From contig NZ_CP102512.1 of the NCBI RefSeq assembly GCF_024612015.1, positions 9,796,001-9,860,000 on the forward strand: a stretch of 64,000 bases of DNA, given 5' to 3'. The notes beneath the pieces were generated by a model, which searched no databases, was not told the DNA's origin, and saw only the letters and a list, made by a program, of their open reading frames with translations. The stretch is from Streptomyces sp. CA-210063. GTDB taxonomy: Bacteria; Actinomycetota; Actinomycetes; Streptomycetales; Streptomycetaceae. The position numbers and the translations under genes were made by a program. Each line of letters begins with the position of its first letter. Position 1 is the first letter of the stretch. Shown one piece after another: positions 1 through 11,879 of the stretch.

Positions 1-2337
<2,337 letters not shown>

Positions 2338-2382
2338 GAGTCCCTGCTGCGGTGAGGGCGTCCGGCTTCCAAGTGCCGGGCC

Positions 2383-2411
2383 ATATTGTCTCAAGCCGCT
2401 TATTAGTACAA
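2383..2411 (-). promoter_or_regulatory. Sigma-70-like promoter of the aconitase-family gene
   Basis: On the minus strand TTGTAC (2411-2406) and CAATAT (2388-2383) are separated by exactly 17 bases, about 46 bases before the aconitase ATG. The region also contains inverted TTGT and ACAA half-sites, which could be bound by the adjacent GntR/FCD regulator. Seen in sequence; the function is inferred. Confidence 0.45.
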
Positions 2412-2457
2412 CCGTGCCGGGCGTGGCCAAGCGTCTTCTCGGCGCGCGCTGTTCCGG

Positions 2458-3348
2458 CTACGCCTCCGGCGAGGCTCCGGTCTTGATCGACCGCACCTTG
2501 TTCAGGTGCTCGTGGAGGAAGGCCGATGCCTCCTTGAGGTCGCCGTTCTCGACGAGGTCCAGCAGCCGCAGATGCTCGCGTGCCTGCTGGGTCAGGCGGG
2601 AGCGGTCGAGCTGGTGGCGGTACTCGATCAGCCGACGGAGCCGGTTCTGGCGGCGTACGGCGTCGAGCAGGAACGGGTTGCCGGAGCAGCCGACCAGCAT
2701 CTCGTGGAACGAGGCGTTGACCTGGAACAGTTCGGCGCGCGGCAGCAACAGGATGTCCCCGTGCAGCAGGGCCTCCTGCTGCTGTCGGTGCCGGGCGAAC
2801 GCCGCCGCGTCCACGGTGAAGCCCGGCTCCAGCAGCGCGGCCGGTTCGACGATCATCCGGAAGCGGTAGCTCTGGGCGTGCGCCTCGACGGTGGCCATGA
2901 CGTGCTGGAACTCCCAGCCCCGGCCGCCGGTCTTGCGCCGCACCAAGTCCTCGCCCTCCATCCGGACCAGCACCCGGTCCGCCTGGCGCGGGGTCAGACG
3001 GTAGCGGCGGCTGATGTCGGCCGAGGTGAAGGAGCCGGTGAAGCGCCCACCGACATAGTCGTCGGCGATCTCGAAGTAGGCCGCCTGCTCCACGTCGTCA
3101 CCGTCGCCGAGATCCGCCCGGGCGAGGGCGCTCGCGTCACGGGCGAGGAAGAAACCGCGGTGGGGGACCCGTTCGAGAATGCCGACCTCGGCGAGGAAGA
3201 GCATGGCCTTGCGGACCGGCGTACGCGAGACCTCCAGCGTGTCCGCCGCCCACTGCTCCGTGACGTGCGCGCCCTCCTTCAGCCCGTTGCGGCGGAACAG
3301 GTCCACCAGTCGGGTGGCGAGGGAGGTGGTCAGGTTCGGCCGTGACAT
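2458..3348 (-). CDS. GntR-family (FCD-type) transcriptional regulator
   Basis: A 296-residue DNA-binding regulator. The N-terminal winged helix-turn-helix covers about residues 1-70 (VSRTPVRKAMLFL is the recognition region). A second helix-turn-helix-like stretch (TPRQADRVLVRMEGEDLVRR) follows, then an all-helical FCD ligand domain from about residue 150, with H and R residues typical of metal/carboxylate sensing (FHEMLVG, HEHLNKV). It lies 120 bases upstream of the aconitase-family gene on the same strand, so control of that gene in response to an organic acid is likely. The double HTH arrangement is less common than the single wHTH-FCD form. Confidence 0.85.
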   Translation of the reverse strand: MSRPNLTTSLATRLVDLFRRNGLKEGAHVTEQWAADTLEVSRTPVRKAMLFLAEVGILERVPHRGFFLARDASALARADLGDGDDVEQAAYFEIADDYVGGRFTGSFTSADISRRYRLTPRQADRVLVRMEGEDLVRRKTGGRGWEFQHVMATVEAHAQSYRFRMIVEPAALLEPGFTVDAAAFARHRQQQEALLHGDILLLPRAELFQVNASFHEMLVGCSGNPFLLDAVRRQNRLRRLIEYRHQLDRSRLTQQAREHLRLLDLVENGDLKEASAFLHEHLNKVRSIKTGASPEA

Positions 3349-3393
3349 CGGTGACCGCGCTTGTCGAGTGGAAGGGATGGCGAGGGCGCCATC

Positions 3394-4269
3394 CTAAGAG
3401 CTCCGGCGGTGGCTCTGGGTGGTGGCGCGGAAGACATCGGTGAGGGATCGGGCGGGGTGGCCGGTGAGGTCGGGGACGGCGCTGCTGACGCCGTCGAGTT
3501 CGCCGGCCGCGATGGCCGTGTAGGTGGAGACCCAGGCGTCGAGTTGCCAGGGCGGGGCGCCGTAGGAGGCGCGCGAGGCGTACGCCTCCTCGATGGTCTC
3601 GGGTTGGTAGCGGACGGTGCGCCCGAGCTGCTCGGAGAGGATCGCGGCCGCTTCGTCCAGCGTCACGGATTCGGGGCCGGTCAGGTCGTACGTGATGCCG
3701 GCGTGGTCGGCGGGACGGGCCAGGACCGTCGCGGCGGCGTCGGCGATGTCGTCCTGGGAGACGAAGGCCGCACGCCCCTGCCCGGCGGGGCCCCGGATGA
3801 CGCCGTCCTCGCCGGCCAGGTCGGGGACGATCTCCGCGTAGAGGTTGTCGCGCAGGAAGGTGTGGGCCAGGCCGCTCGCGCGGATGTGTTCCTCGGTGTG
3901 GAAGTGGTCGCGCGCGAGGGTGAACGCGGCATCGGGCGCGGCACCGAAGAAGGACACGTACACCAGGTGCTCGACCCCGGCCGCCACGGCGGCGTCCACG
4001 AAAGCCCTGTGCTGGGAGACCCGGTCCGCGCTCTCCGAAGCGGACACCATCAACACGGTCCGCGCGCCGGTGAGGCCGCGAACGACCGCCTCACGGTCGC
4101 CGTACTCGCCGCGGACCGCCGTCGCGCCGGGCAGTGCGGGAGCCCGCTCGGGACTGCGCACCAGCAGCCGCTGCGCCACACCCCGCTCGGCCAGACGGTG
4201 GGCGACGCGCCCGCCGAGGCGGCCCGTGGCTCCGGTCACCACCACGGTTGATTCGAAAGGTTCGGTCAT
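3394..4269 (-). CDS. NmrA-like NAD(P)-binding oxidoreductase/sensor
   Basis: A 291-residue atypical SDR. The Rossmann motif TGATGRLGGRV is at the N-terminus, and there is no canonical YxxxK pair, as in NmrA/QorB-type proteins that reduce quinones or sense redox state. The ATG at 4269 (MTEPFES) puts the Rossmann strand right after the start, as in the family; a GTG at 4329 would add 20 residues with no family counterpart. It ends 45 bases before the GntR gene and reads in the same direction, but a functional link is not evident. Substrate unknown. Confidence 0.8.
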   Translation of the reverse strand: MTEPFESTVVVTGATGRLGGRVAHRLAERGVAQRLLVRSPERAPALPGATAVRGEYGDREAVVRGLTGARTVLMVSASESADRVSQHRAFVDAAVAAGVEHLVYVSFFGAAPDAAFTLARDHFHTEEHIRASGLAHTFLRDNLYAEIVPDLAGEDGVIRGPAGQGRAAFVSQDDIADAAATVLARPADHAGITYDLTGPESVTLDEAAAILSEQLGRTVRYQPETIEEAYASRASYGAPPWQLDAWVSTYTAIAAGELDGVSSAVPDLTGHPARSLTDVFRATTQSHRRSS

Positions 4270-4359
4270 GGTGCTCTCACGTCCTGGTGTGTCGATGTAC
4301 TTGGTGCCCGATTGTCCGCCCGTCCTCACGAGTCGGCGGGATCTTCGATTCTCCTTCCC

Positions 4360-4602
4360 TCACGCGTGGTGCGACACCTCCGCGATCGTCAGCCGCGTGG
4401 CGCGGCGGACCGGGACGTACGGTCCCCGGGGCCCGGTGGACCCGGTCGCCGACACGCCGGACTGCCTGGCCGCCCGCGCCAGTTGGGCGTCCGAGACCCT
4501 GGTGGGGTCGAACGCGGCGACGACATGCGGTCCGCGCTGCTCGCCGAAGGCCTTGGGGCGGGGCGGTTCGGCGGTCAGTGGTGCGTAGTCGGTGGCTGCC
4601 AA
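4360..4602 (-). CDS. Small hypothetical protein after the SWIM gene
   Basis: An 80-residue frame starting at TTG, overlapping the end of the SWIM-protein gene by 28 bases. Codon third positions are almost all G or C throughout, as in real genes here. The protein is basic at the end and has no membrane segment or known motif. It would be the last gene of the MoxR/DUF4132 operon. No function is recognised; the TTG start and short length keep confidence moderate. Confidence 0.45.
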   Translation of the reverse strand: MAATDYAPLTAEPPRPKAFGEQRGPHVVAAFDPTRVSDAQLARAARQSGVSATGSTGPRGPYVPVRRATRLTIAEVSHHA

Positions 4603-6572
4603 GTCGCCTGTACCAGGGCGCGTTCGGTGCCGGCCAGGTAGACGGCGGTGGTGAGCCAGGCCCGGGCGTAGCGGTCCGGGTCGGGGTCGGTGATGCGGCC
4701 GAAGACGTCACGGGAGCGGCGGTCGGCTTCCGTGGTGAGGGTGGTCGCCAGGTCGGCGGCCGTGCGGAATCCGGTGCGGCGCAGGGCCGCGCCACCGCCG
4801 TCGCGGTCGCCGTCGCGGGCGGGTTCGGCGACCGCGCGGCGGCCTCCGGAGACGGCGACCTCGACCAGGCGCCGCAGCCGCCACAGTGGGGCCTCCGCGA
4901 GGGGGTCGGTCGGGATGCCGGCGAGGCCGTCCACGGTGGGCGGGGCGGACGGTGGTGGGAAGTGCGCGCCCTGGAGACGGTCGTAGCCCAGGTCGGCGTG
5001 GCCCTGCCAGTCGGCGGGCAGCCGCAAAGTCGCGTCGGTGTCCGGGACCGGGCCGACCGCGAGGGGGCGGAGGGTGGCGGCGCGGTCGGGGTCGAGGCGG
5101 CCGATCACGCGCAGCCGTAGGCCGGGCCGCGAGGCGAGCTGACGGAAATTGGCGGTGTGGGCGAGATCGGGGTGGCCATGGGCGGGGGTGAGTCGGACGA
5201 GGAGGTCGCTCGCGGACTGCTGCCCGGTGGGGGACAGCTCGCGGGCGAGCAGGTGGTCGCCCGCCGCGCCGACGAGGACCAGGTCGCAGCCGATCAGTCG
5301 GCGTGCTGCCTGCTCGGCCTGTTCGGGGTCGGCTCCGGGAGTGCCCGTGAGCCGTTCGGCGACCGCTTCGGCCAAGGGCCGCGCGAACAGGGCGGCGAGC
5401 GGCCCCGACGTCCAGGAGAGACCGGCGAGCGGAGTGGCCCGTACGCCCTTGCCGGAGCCGAGGCGGCCGTCCGGGGAGAGCGTGGCGCCCGAGATCAGCA
5501 GTCCGCCACGGGCGAGTTGAGCGTGGTTGAGGGTGCCGGAGCCGAGCGCGACGGTGGCCGTGGCGGCACCCCGGGCGCGGGCCGGGCCGCCGGGCTTGAC
5601 GTCGGCCACGGAGAACCAGCGCCCGTCGTCGGAGACGAGATGGGTGACGACACCGCCGTAGCCGGTGGCCGCGATCACCGGCTCCCGGCAGACGCCGTGG
5701 ACCCGCAGGCCGCCGCCCGGCCGGTAGGCGCGGCGGGCCGTGCCGACCAGGGCTGGATCCGGGTCCGCCGCCGACAACAGACCGGTGGTGAGCAGCAGTT
5801 CGCGGACGTTCGCGACGAGGTCGGCCAGCCGGTGGCCGTCCTGCCGGGCCCGGGCACCGCGCAGCCCGCGTACGACCCGTAGGGCGGCCGTCTCGGCGCG
5901 GTGCAGCCCGGCGAGCCGGGCCGTGTGCGCGGCCCGCAGCAACTCCGCCTGCGGCACCGCGCCCGCAGCGGGGACTCCGGCGGCGAGTACGGCCGCGGTG
6001 GCCGCCCAGAGACCGGTGGCTGCGGCGACCTGGGCCGGCGTGGGGCCGGTGGGCTCGGGGGCGTGGGGAGTACTTGGAGTACTTCTGGTGCCGGTCCGCG
6101 AGGGGAATTCAGCGCGACCCGTGCCTTCGGTGGACCGGGCGGTATCGGTCGGCCCGGCGCTTGCCGGAGTGTCGGACGGGCCTGTGGACCGGGGTGCTGC
6201 CCTGTCTGATGGCGCGTCCTCTCCCCCTGTGCGGGCGCCTGTCGCTGTGCCGGATGGCTCAGGCGCCGTCTCCGTGTCGGCGTCGGCTACCGGACAGGCG
6301 CTCAGGACGGCGGCGCGGTGCAGGCACCGGGGTGCGAGCAGGCAGCCGCACACCACGTGTTCGGCGTCCGTGACCGCGCCGGAGGGGTTGGGCGTGAGCG
6401 TGACCTCGGCGTCCTCACCACACCGGATGCGCAGAACGCCGTCGTCGACGGTGATGGGCAGGGCCGCGTACGTCTCGATCGCGGCGTCCAGTTTCTTGCG
6501 CAGCCGGGAGGTCAGGCTCTCGACGGCGGCGGCGACCACGTCGGGTGCCGCCGGGGGCAGTTCGGGGTTCAT
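4575..6572 (-). CDS. SWIM zinc-finger protein of the MoxR/VWA locus (YehQ-like)
   Basis: A 665-residue protein with a SWIM finger near its N-terminus: C75, C77, C83 and H85 form the C-x-C-x5-C-x-H pattern. SWIM domains bind zinc and mediate DNA or protein contacts. A disordered, Thr/Pro/Ser-rich linker follows (about residues 95-185), then a long helical region of unknown fold. Its ATG overlaps the stop of the DUF5682-VWA gene (ATGA), so translation is coupled. In E. coli the SWIM protein YehQ sits in the same kind of locus with an AAA+ ATPase (YehL) and a VWA protein (YehP). The assignment rests on this motif plus the gene neighbourhood; the biochemical role is unknown. Confidence 0.8.
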   Translation of the reverse strand: MNPELPPAAPDVVAAAVESLTSRLRKKLDAAIETYAALPITVDDGVLRIRCGEDAEVTLTPNPSGAVTDAEHVVCGCLLAPRCLHRAAVLSACPVADADTETAPEPSGTATGARTGGEDAPSDRAAPRSTGPSDTPASAGPTDTARSTEGTGRAEFPSRTGTRSTPSTPHAPEPTGPTPAQVAAATGLWAATAAVLAAGVPAAGAVPQAELLRAAHTARLAGLHRAETAALRVVRGLRGARARQDGHRLADLVANVRELLLTTGLLSAADPDPALVGTARRAYRPGGGLRVHGVCREPVIAATGYGGVVTHLVSDDGRWFSVADVKPGGPARARGAATATVALGSGTLNHAQLARGGLLISGATLSPDGRLGSGKGVRATPLAGLSWTSGPLAALFARPLAEAVAERLTGTPGADPEQAEQAARRLIGCDLVLVGAAGDHLLARELSPTGQQSASDLLVRLTPAHGHPDLAHTANFRQLASRPGLRLRVIGRLDPDRAATLRPLAVGPVPDTDATLRLPADWQGHADLGYDRLQGAHFPPPSAPPTVDGLAGIPTDPLAEAPLWRLRRLVEVAVSGGRRAVAEPARDGDRDGGGAALRRTGFRTAADLATTLTTEADRRSRDVFGRITDPDPDRYARAWLTTAVYLAGTERALVQATWQPPTTHH

Positions 6573-9500
6573 CGGGTCTCTCCGCGGAGGCGGTCGCCCA
6601 CCCAGCGGGCGAGGGCGAGGGGACTGAGGGCGGCGACGGGCATGCCGGCCGCGACGAGTTGCTGGGCGACGGGCACCGAGTAGCGCGGGGTGCCGGTGTC
6701 GTCCAGGGCCGCGCAGCCCATCAGATGCACGCCGGAACTCGCGAGGGCCCGCACCTCACCGAGGAGTCCGCCCAGCGGGTAGCCCTCCTCGAAGTCGCTC
6801 ACCACCACCACGAGGGTCCGGCTCGGCACGGTCACCAGGGAACGGGCGTGCGCGAGCCCCGCCGCGATGTGGGTGCCGCCTCCGACCCGCACCTCCAGAA
6901 GCAGCGACAACGGGTCCTCCACCTGGTCCGTCAGGTCGATCACCTCGGTCGAGAACGCCAGGAAGTGCGTGGACAGGGTGGGCACCCCGCCCAGGACCGC
7001 CGCGGTCAGCGCCGACCAGATGACGGACGCCTCCATCGACCCGGACACGTCGACGACGAGGATCAGCCGCCAGTCCGCCTCCCTGCGGGACCGGGTGCTG
7101 AACACCGGCCGCTCCGGTACGACCACGGTCCGGCCGTCGGCTGTCCGGCGTGTGTGGGCCAGGTTGGCCCGCAGGGTGCGTGGCAGGTCGAGCCGACCGC
7201 CGGGGCGACGGGTCGGGCGCGGGGTGGCCAGACCCGTGAGTGCGGGGCGCATACGGGTGGCGAGTTCCCTGGCCAGTTCGTCGACCAGGCGGCGTACCAG
7301 CGGGCGCAGCTTCGCCAGTTGCTGCTCGGGCATCCCTCCGGCGAGGGACAGCACGGACGTCAGCAGGTCGACCGAGGGGCGGACCGCCTTGGGGTCCAGC
7401 TCGGCCAGTACGTCCGTACGGCCCTGGTCGGCGGCCCGTGCCAGCACTTCCTCGCGGACCTCCGTGCCGAACAGCGCGTCCAACTCCTCAGCCCACTCCC
7501 TGGCCGTGGGGAACGACGCGTCCTGGCCGCCGCCCTGGCCCTGGCCGCCGCCCCGGCCGAGATCCGAGGAGCCCTCGCCCCGGCCGGTGCCGTACAGCTC
7601 GTCCAGCGCGTGCGCGTAACGGCGGGCGCCCTGCGGCAACTTCTCGCTCTCCCGGCCGAGGAGGAGCCGCCAGCGGTCGGTGGGGGAGAGGTGGAGGGGG
7701 GAGGGGGCCGTGGGGGCGGGGGTGGGGGCGGGCGTTTCCGGAGGGCGGGGGGCCGTTGGGGGCGCCGGGGGCGCTGGGGGAGCCGGTTCGGCGGGGCGGG
7801 GTGTCCCGGCTGAGCTCGGAGCGTTGGTGGCCTCGGTGATCACCGTGACCTCGGTGGTCTTGGGCAGCCCGGTGGCGTCCGTTCCGATCGTCAGTCGCAG
7901 GGCGTTGACCGCCGCCAGGCCCGCCGTGTCCGCCGCCGTCCACAGGGCGAGGAGCTCCGGCGAGGCGCTCAGCGACAGGTCGAGGCGGTCGCCCAGGCGC
8001 TCGGTGACGGTGTCGAGCAGGCGGTCGCGGCCCGCCGGGGTGAGTGTGTCGAAGCCGCCGCGCAGCGCGGGGAGCCGGTCCAGGAACCCCTGGTCGGTGA
8101 GTGTGTCGATCCGGTCGAGCAACGGGTCCAGTGCCGTCGGCGCCGACTGGAGCAAAGGTGCCGCGCCGCTGAGCAGCCCGGTGAGGCGGCGGGCCAGCCC
8201 GAGGCGGCCGTCGGGGCCGGTGGCCGTGTCGATCCAGCCGGCCGCACGTGCGCCGAGGGTGTCGGCGTCGTCGAGGTCGAGCATGACCCGGGCGGCCAGG
8301 GCGGCACCCTGGACGAGCGGGGAGCCGGTGCGGGCGAGGGTGCCCAACGCGTCGTCCATCCGCAGGCCGAGGTGGTGTTCACCGGCCCGCGAGGCGAGCC
8401 CGATGAGTGCGGTCGCGTCCTCCGGCTGGTCGCTGCCCGCCAGGCCGGGCAGGGCACGGACCGCCGCCTCCAGCAGGTCGGTGGTGAGTTCGGCGGCCTC
8501 CTGCCTGCCTTTCGGCGTGGTGCCGGGCAGGTGACCCCGGCGCAGTGCCTCCAACAGGTCCAGGGCTTCGAGGAGTTCGGGGAGTGTGGCCGCGGCGGGG
8601 AGCACCGCGGCGGCGTCGGCCAGGCGGTCGGCGACCAGCGCGGGCAGGTCGCAGCGGGCGGCCGCCCGGAGCCCGGCGAGGACGAGGGCGCAGGTGGGCC
8701 CGCCGTCCGCCGACTCCCTGCGGAAGGTCTCCCGCAGGCTGCCTTCGGCGGCCAGGGCCGCGGTCACGCCCCGTATTCCGGCCAGGTCGAGCCGTACGGG
8801 AACGGCGGGCGTCCACGACAGCCGCCACCGGGTGGTGAGCGCCGTGCCATCGCCCGTACCGGCCACCTCCACGGCCTCGCCGTAGCCCGCGCCGCACACC
8901 GCGAGGCGCTGGAGCAGGATCTCGCGGCGGCCGTCGAGGGCGGAGCGGAGCGGGTCGAGTCGGAGCTCGCGCGAGGCGGGGTCGTCCGGGCCGGGCAGCC
9001 GCAGCACGGCCAACTCCGCCTCCACGGACGGGCCGAGCCCGGAACGTGGTGTGCCGGGTGCGATTCGGCCGCGCTCGGTGCCGACCAGAACCACTTCGAG
9101 GGCCCGCGCGAGGGCCCGGCCACGGCCGAGGGGTTCGCCCTGGCCCATCACGGTTGTCAGCGCCTCCAGCACCTCCCCCCGGCCCGGGGCCGCGAGTCCC
9201 CGGAGACTGGCCAGGTCGCACGCCATCCGCAGGGTCTCGGTGGCCTCACCCGTCCCCGCGGTGTGCCCGGCCGCGCGCAGCTCCCGGCACACATCGGTGA
9301 TCGCCCGGGCGGCGGCAGCGTGCAGCCGCTCGGGGTCGCCCCCGGCCGTGAACACCGCCTGCTGCCAGCGTGGGTCGCGGATGCCCGCCGGGTACCCGGA
9401 ACGGGAGTCCAGCAGATCGAAGGCGTACGGGACGAGTGAGGTGACGACAGGCGGGTGCTCCCCGACGAGGCCCGCTTCCCGGCCCCCGGACGCCGCGTCG

Positions 9501-10711
9501 GCCGCGTGCGGGGACGGCACCGAGCCGCCCGTGTGGGCCGCTTCTGTGTCGGCTGTGTCGGTGCCCGCGTGGGCCGCTTCTGTGCCGGCCGTGTCGGTGC
9601 CCACGCCTGCGACGTCCATGAGCGCCGGGGCGTGGAACGCGCCGATGACGGCCGCGACCCTGCGTCCGTCCGCAGCCGCACGGGCGATCGTGTCGCGCAT
9701 ATGGGCCTCACGGGCCAGGTCCACCGGCGGTACGCCGCCCGCCGACTCGGCGTCGCGGCGCAGCGCCCACCCCACGCCCAGGGCGGCGCGCCGGATCGCC
9801 TCAGGAGCGCAGCCGGGAGCGAGCACTTCCACACAGCGGTCCCACAGGTCGTCCCCCTCGCGACCGGTCCCGGCGGCGGTGAGCGCGTCCGCGAAGGCGG
9901 TGGGCGTGGCGACGGGAACGGCTTCGGCGAGCGCACTCCCTGTTTCCCTGTCCGGGGCGGAACAGTCCGCCTCCGACTCCGGCCGACGCGTGTCCGACTC
10001 CGGCCGGTCGGTGTCCGACTCCGGCTGGCCCGCGCCCGACTCCGGCCGACGCGTGTCCGACCCCGGCTGGCCGGTGCTCAACCCCGGCTGGCCCGTATCC
10101 GATCCCGGCCGGTCTGTGCCTGAGTCCGGCCGGTCCGCGTCCGTGCCCGGCCGGAGCGTGATCAAGCCCGGCCGATGCGAGCCCGCTCCCGGCCGATGCG
10201 AGCCCGCTCCCGGCCGGTCCGAGCCCGACTCCGGCCGGTCCGCGCCGGCTCCCGGGCGGCCCGCGCCGGCTCCCGGGGGGCCCGCGTCCGCTCCCGGGCG
10301 GCCCGCGCCCGCCCCCGGGCGGCCCGCGCCCACCCCCGCAAGGTCCGCGCTCCACCCCGGATCCGACATCGGCAGGTCGCAGCACACGACCTCCGCTCCA
10401 CGCTCCCGTGCCCAGCGGACCGCGGCGAGTTCGGGGGAGAAGTCGGCGAAGGGGTAGAAGCCGAGTCGGCCGCCCTCGCTCGCGCCGGCCAGTGCGACCG
10501 GCGCGAGGGTGCCCGGGGCGGCGAGGTGGGTGAGCCAGGGCTGGAAGTCGGCGGGGAGTTCCACGCAGACGACCTCGGCGCCGGAGGCGTCCAGCAGGGC
10601 GGGTACGGCCGCGGCGAGGGCCGGGCTGTGGTGCCGTACGCCCAGCAGGTACGGCACCGTGGAGTCGGCGAGGGCGGTGACGGCCGCCCGCGGGTCCTGA
10701 GAGAGCGTCAC
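6569..10711 (-). CDS. Fused DUF5682-VWA protein with heptad-repeat insert (YehM-YehP-like)
   Basis: A 1380-residue protein. Residues about 1-125 and 260-950 resemble the DUF5682/YehM component. The C-terminal third is a von Willebrand A domain whose metal-ion-dependent adhesion site is intact: DVSGS at 1221-1225, the GGGTH threonine and the SDFEEG aspartate. VWA proteins of this class work as substrate or partner adaptors of MoxR AAA+ ATPases. Two low-complexity stretches are inserted: 18 heptads at residues 126-251 and a Pro/Ala-rich linker before the VWA part. The GTG start at 10711 overlaps the MoxR stop (GTGA). The frame stays open upstream to about 11509, but that part lies over the MoxR gene and is not coding. 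In E. coli the two components are separate proteins. Confidence 0.8.
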   Translation of the reverse strand: MTLSQDPRAAVTALADSTVPYLLGVRHHSPALAAAVPALLDASGAEVVCVELPADFQPWLTHLAAPGTLAPVALAGASEGGRLGFYPFADFSPELAAVRWARERGAEVVCCDLPMSDPGWSADLAGVGAGRPGAGAGRPGADAGPPGAGAGRPGAGADRPESGSDRPGAGSHRPGAGSHRPGLITLRPGTDADRPDSGTDRPGSDTGQPGLSTGQPGSDTRRPESGAGQPESDTDRPESDTRRPESEADCSAPDRETGSALAEAVPVATPTAFADALTAAGTGREGDDLWDRCVEVLAPGCAPEAIRRAALGVGWALRRDAESAGGVPPVDLAREAHMRDTIARAAADGRRVAAVIGAFHAPALMDVAGVGTDTAGTEAAHAGTDTADTEAAHTGGSVPSPHAADAASGGREAGLVGEHPPVVTSLVPYAFDLLDSRSGYPAGIRDPRWQQAVFTAGGDPERLHAAAARAITDVCRELRAAGHTAGTGEATETLRMACDLASLRGLAAPGRGEVLEALTTVMGQGEPLGRGRALARALEVVLVGTERGRIAPGTPRSGLGPSVEAELAVLRLPGPDDPASRELRLDPLRSALDGRREILLQRLAVCGAGYGEAVEVAGTGDGTALTTRWRLSWTPAVPVRLDLAGIRGVTAALAAEGSLRETFRRESADGGPTCALVLAGLRAAARCDLPALVADRLADAAAVLPAAATLPELLEALDLLEALRRGHLPGTTPKGRQEAAELTTDLLEAAVRALPGLAGSDQPEDATALIGLASRAGEHHLGLRMDDALGTLARTGSPLVQGAALAARVMLDLDDADTLGARAAGWIDTATGPDGRLGLARRLTGLLSGAAPLLQSAPTALDPLLDRIDTLTDQGFLDRLPALRGGFDTLTPAGRDRLLDTVTERLGDRLDLSLSASPELLALWTAADTAGLAAVNALRLTIGTDATGLPKTTEVTVITEATNAPSSAGTPRPAEPAPPAPPAPPTAPRPPETPAPTPAPTAPSPLHLSPTDRWRLLLGRESEKLPQGARRYAHALDELYGTGRGEGSSDLGRGGGQGQGGGQDASFPTAREWAEELDALFGTEVREEVLARAADQGRTDVLAELDPKAVRPSVDLLTSVLSLAGGMPEQQLAKLRPLVRRLVDELARELATRMRPALTGLATPRPTRRPGGRLDLPRTLRANLAHTRRTADGRTVVVPERPVFSTRSRREADWRLILVVDVSGSMEASVIWSALTAAVLGGVPTLSTHFLAFSTEVIDLTDQVEDPLSLLLEVRVGGGTHIAAGLAHARSLVTVPSRTLVVVVSDFEEGYPLGGLLGEVRALASSGVHLMGCAALDDTGTPRYSVPVAQQLVAAGMPVAALSPLALARWVGDRLRGETR
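9959..10336 (-). repeat. 21-bp minisatellite encoding 18 heptapeptides
   Basis: Eighteen consecutive 7-residue units (residues 126-251 of the DUF5682-VWA protein) such as GAGAGRP, GAGSHRP, GSDTGQP and ESDTDRP. Nearly all end in Pro, with Arg or Gln before it. The frame is kept throughout. Units near the start are Gly/Ala-rich and later ones Asp/Glu/Ser/Thr-rich, which suggests duplication followed by divergence. The segment is probably disordered. Confidence 0.9.
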
Positions 10712-11868
10712 CGAAGGTTCTCCCGCAGGTCCCAGAGGCGGCGCCACGTCGCCGAGCCGTCCTCGGCGCGGCGGCGTACCGGACCGTCCCAGTAGCCGAG
10801 CAGCCGGGCGTGGTCGGCCGGGTCGTCCTTGCGGACCACACCCAGCAGGTGGCCGGGGACGAGATCGAGGGCGTCCCCGCCGGGCAGGTAGGCGGCGGCC
10901 ACACCGAGGGAGGCGGCGACCTGCACGGCCTCGGCGGTGGACATCACCGTCCCGGGCCGCTCCACGTCCCAGCCCTCGGCGGACCGCCCTTCGCGCAGAT
11001 CCCGGAAGACGGTGACCAGCACATCGAGCACCGCGTCGTCCACGCCGAAGGCCGCGCCCGCCCGCTGGACGGCCGCCTCGGCCTGCCGCCGGACCAGTGC
11101 CGTCTCGGCGTCGACGTCCGCGATCGGGTGCACCGTCTCGAAGTTGAAGCGGCGCTTGAGCGCGGCGGACATCTCCGAGACACCCCGGTCGCGCAGGTTG
11201 GCCGTGGCGATGACGGTGAACCCGGGGGCCGCCGCCACCTGAGCGTCGTCCGTGCCGGACAGCTCGGGCACGCTCACCCGCCGGTCGGACAGGATCGACA
11301 CCAGGGCGTCCTGCACCTCGGGCAGACAGCGGGTGATCTCCTCGACCCGCGCCACCCGGCCGGAGCGCATCGCGCCGAGCACCGGCGAGTCGACCAGTGC
11401 CTGCGGGGTCGGGCCCTGGGCGAGCAGCAGGGCGTAGTTCCAGCCGTAGCGGAAGGCGTCCTCGGTGGTGCCGGCGGTGCCCTGCACGGTGAGCGCGCTG
11501 GTGCCGCACACGGCGGCCGACAACAGCTCGGAGAGCATCGACTTGGCCGTGCCGGGCTCGCCGACGAGCAGCAGGCCGCGCTCACCGGCGAGGGTGACCA
11601 CGCACCGCTCCACCAGGGCGCGTTCGCCGACGAACTTGGGGGCGATCACCAGCTTGTCGGGCAGTGTCTCGTGCGGCTTGGGGAGCTTCAACGTCTCGCC
11701 GCCGCTGCCGCAGACGAAGGTGACCGCGGCACGCGGGGTCAGGCGCCAGCCGGGCGGGCGGGGGCCCTCGTCGTGGGCGGCGAGGAAGGCGAGTTCGGTG
11801 GCGTGTCGCTCCTCGGCGGGCAGGGTCTGCCGGGCCGGGAGGGCCGTCGCCGTGTCGGTCGGGGTCAT
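10708..11868 (-). CDS. MoxR-family AAA+ ATPase (YehL-like)
   Basis: A 386-residue ATPase. Walker A is GEPGTAKS (103-110), the Walker B-like strand ends in EE (176-177), sensor 1 is ATANLRD (around N224), and an arginine pair follows (ALKRRFNFE, about 236-244). MoxR ATPases remodel or activate partner proteins together with VWA-domain partners, here encoded by the next gene, which overlaps by four bases. The start at 11868 (MTPTDTATALPARQ) has an AAGGA ribosome site seven bases upstream; the frame is open further upstream but has no family match there. The gene order resembles E. coli yehI-yehL-yehM-yehP-yehQ. Confidence 0.88.
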   Translation of the reverse strand: MTPTDTATALPARQTLPAEERHATELAFLAAHDEGPRPPGWRLTPRAAVTFVCGSGGETLKLPKPHETLPDKLVIAPKFVGERALVERCVVTLAGERGLLLVGEPGTAKSMLSELLSAAVCGTSALTVQGTAGTTEDAFRYGWNYALLLAQGPTPQALVDSPVLGAMRSGRVARVEEITRCLPEVQDALVSILSDRRVSVPELSGTDDAQVAAAPGFTVIATANLRDRGVSEMSAALKRRFNFETVHPIADVDAETALVRRQAEAAVQRAGAAFGVDDAVLDVLVTVFRDLREGRSAEGWDVERPGTVMSTAEAVQVAASLGVAAAYLPGGDALDLVPGHLLGVVRKDDPADHARLLGYWDGPVRRRAEDGSATWRRLWDLRENLR

Positions 11869-11879
11869 GAATGTCCTTG

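Noticed and set aside
9959..10336. CRISPR-like array
   Set aside because: The 21-bp units are contiguous and in frame, with no spacers; they encode heptapeptides.
10712..11509. Upstream extension of the DUF5682-VWA frame
   Set aside because: It lies entirely over the MoxR ATPase gene, and its Arg/Gly/Pro-rich sequence has no family match. The coupled GTG at 10711 is the better start.
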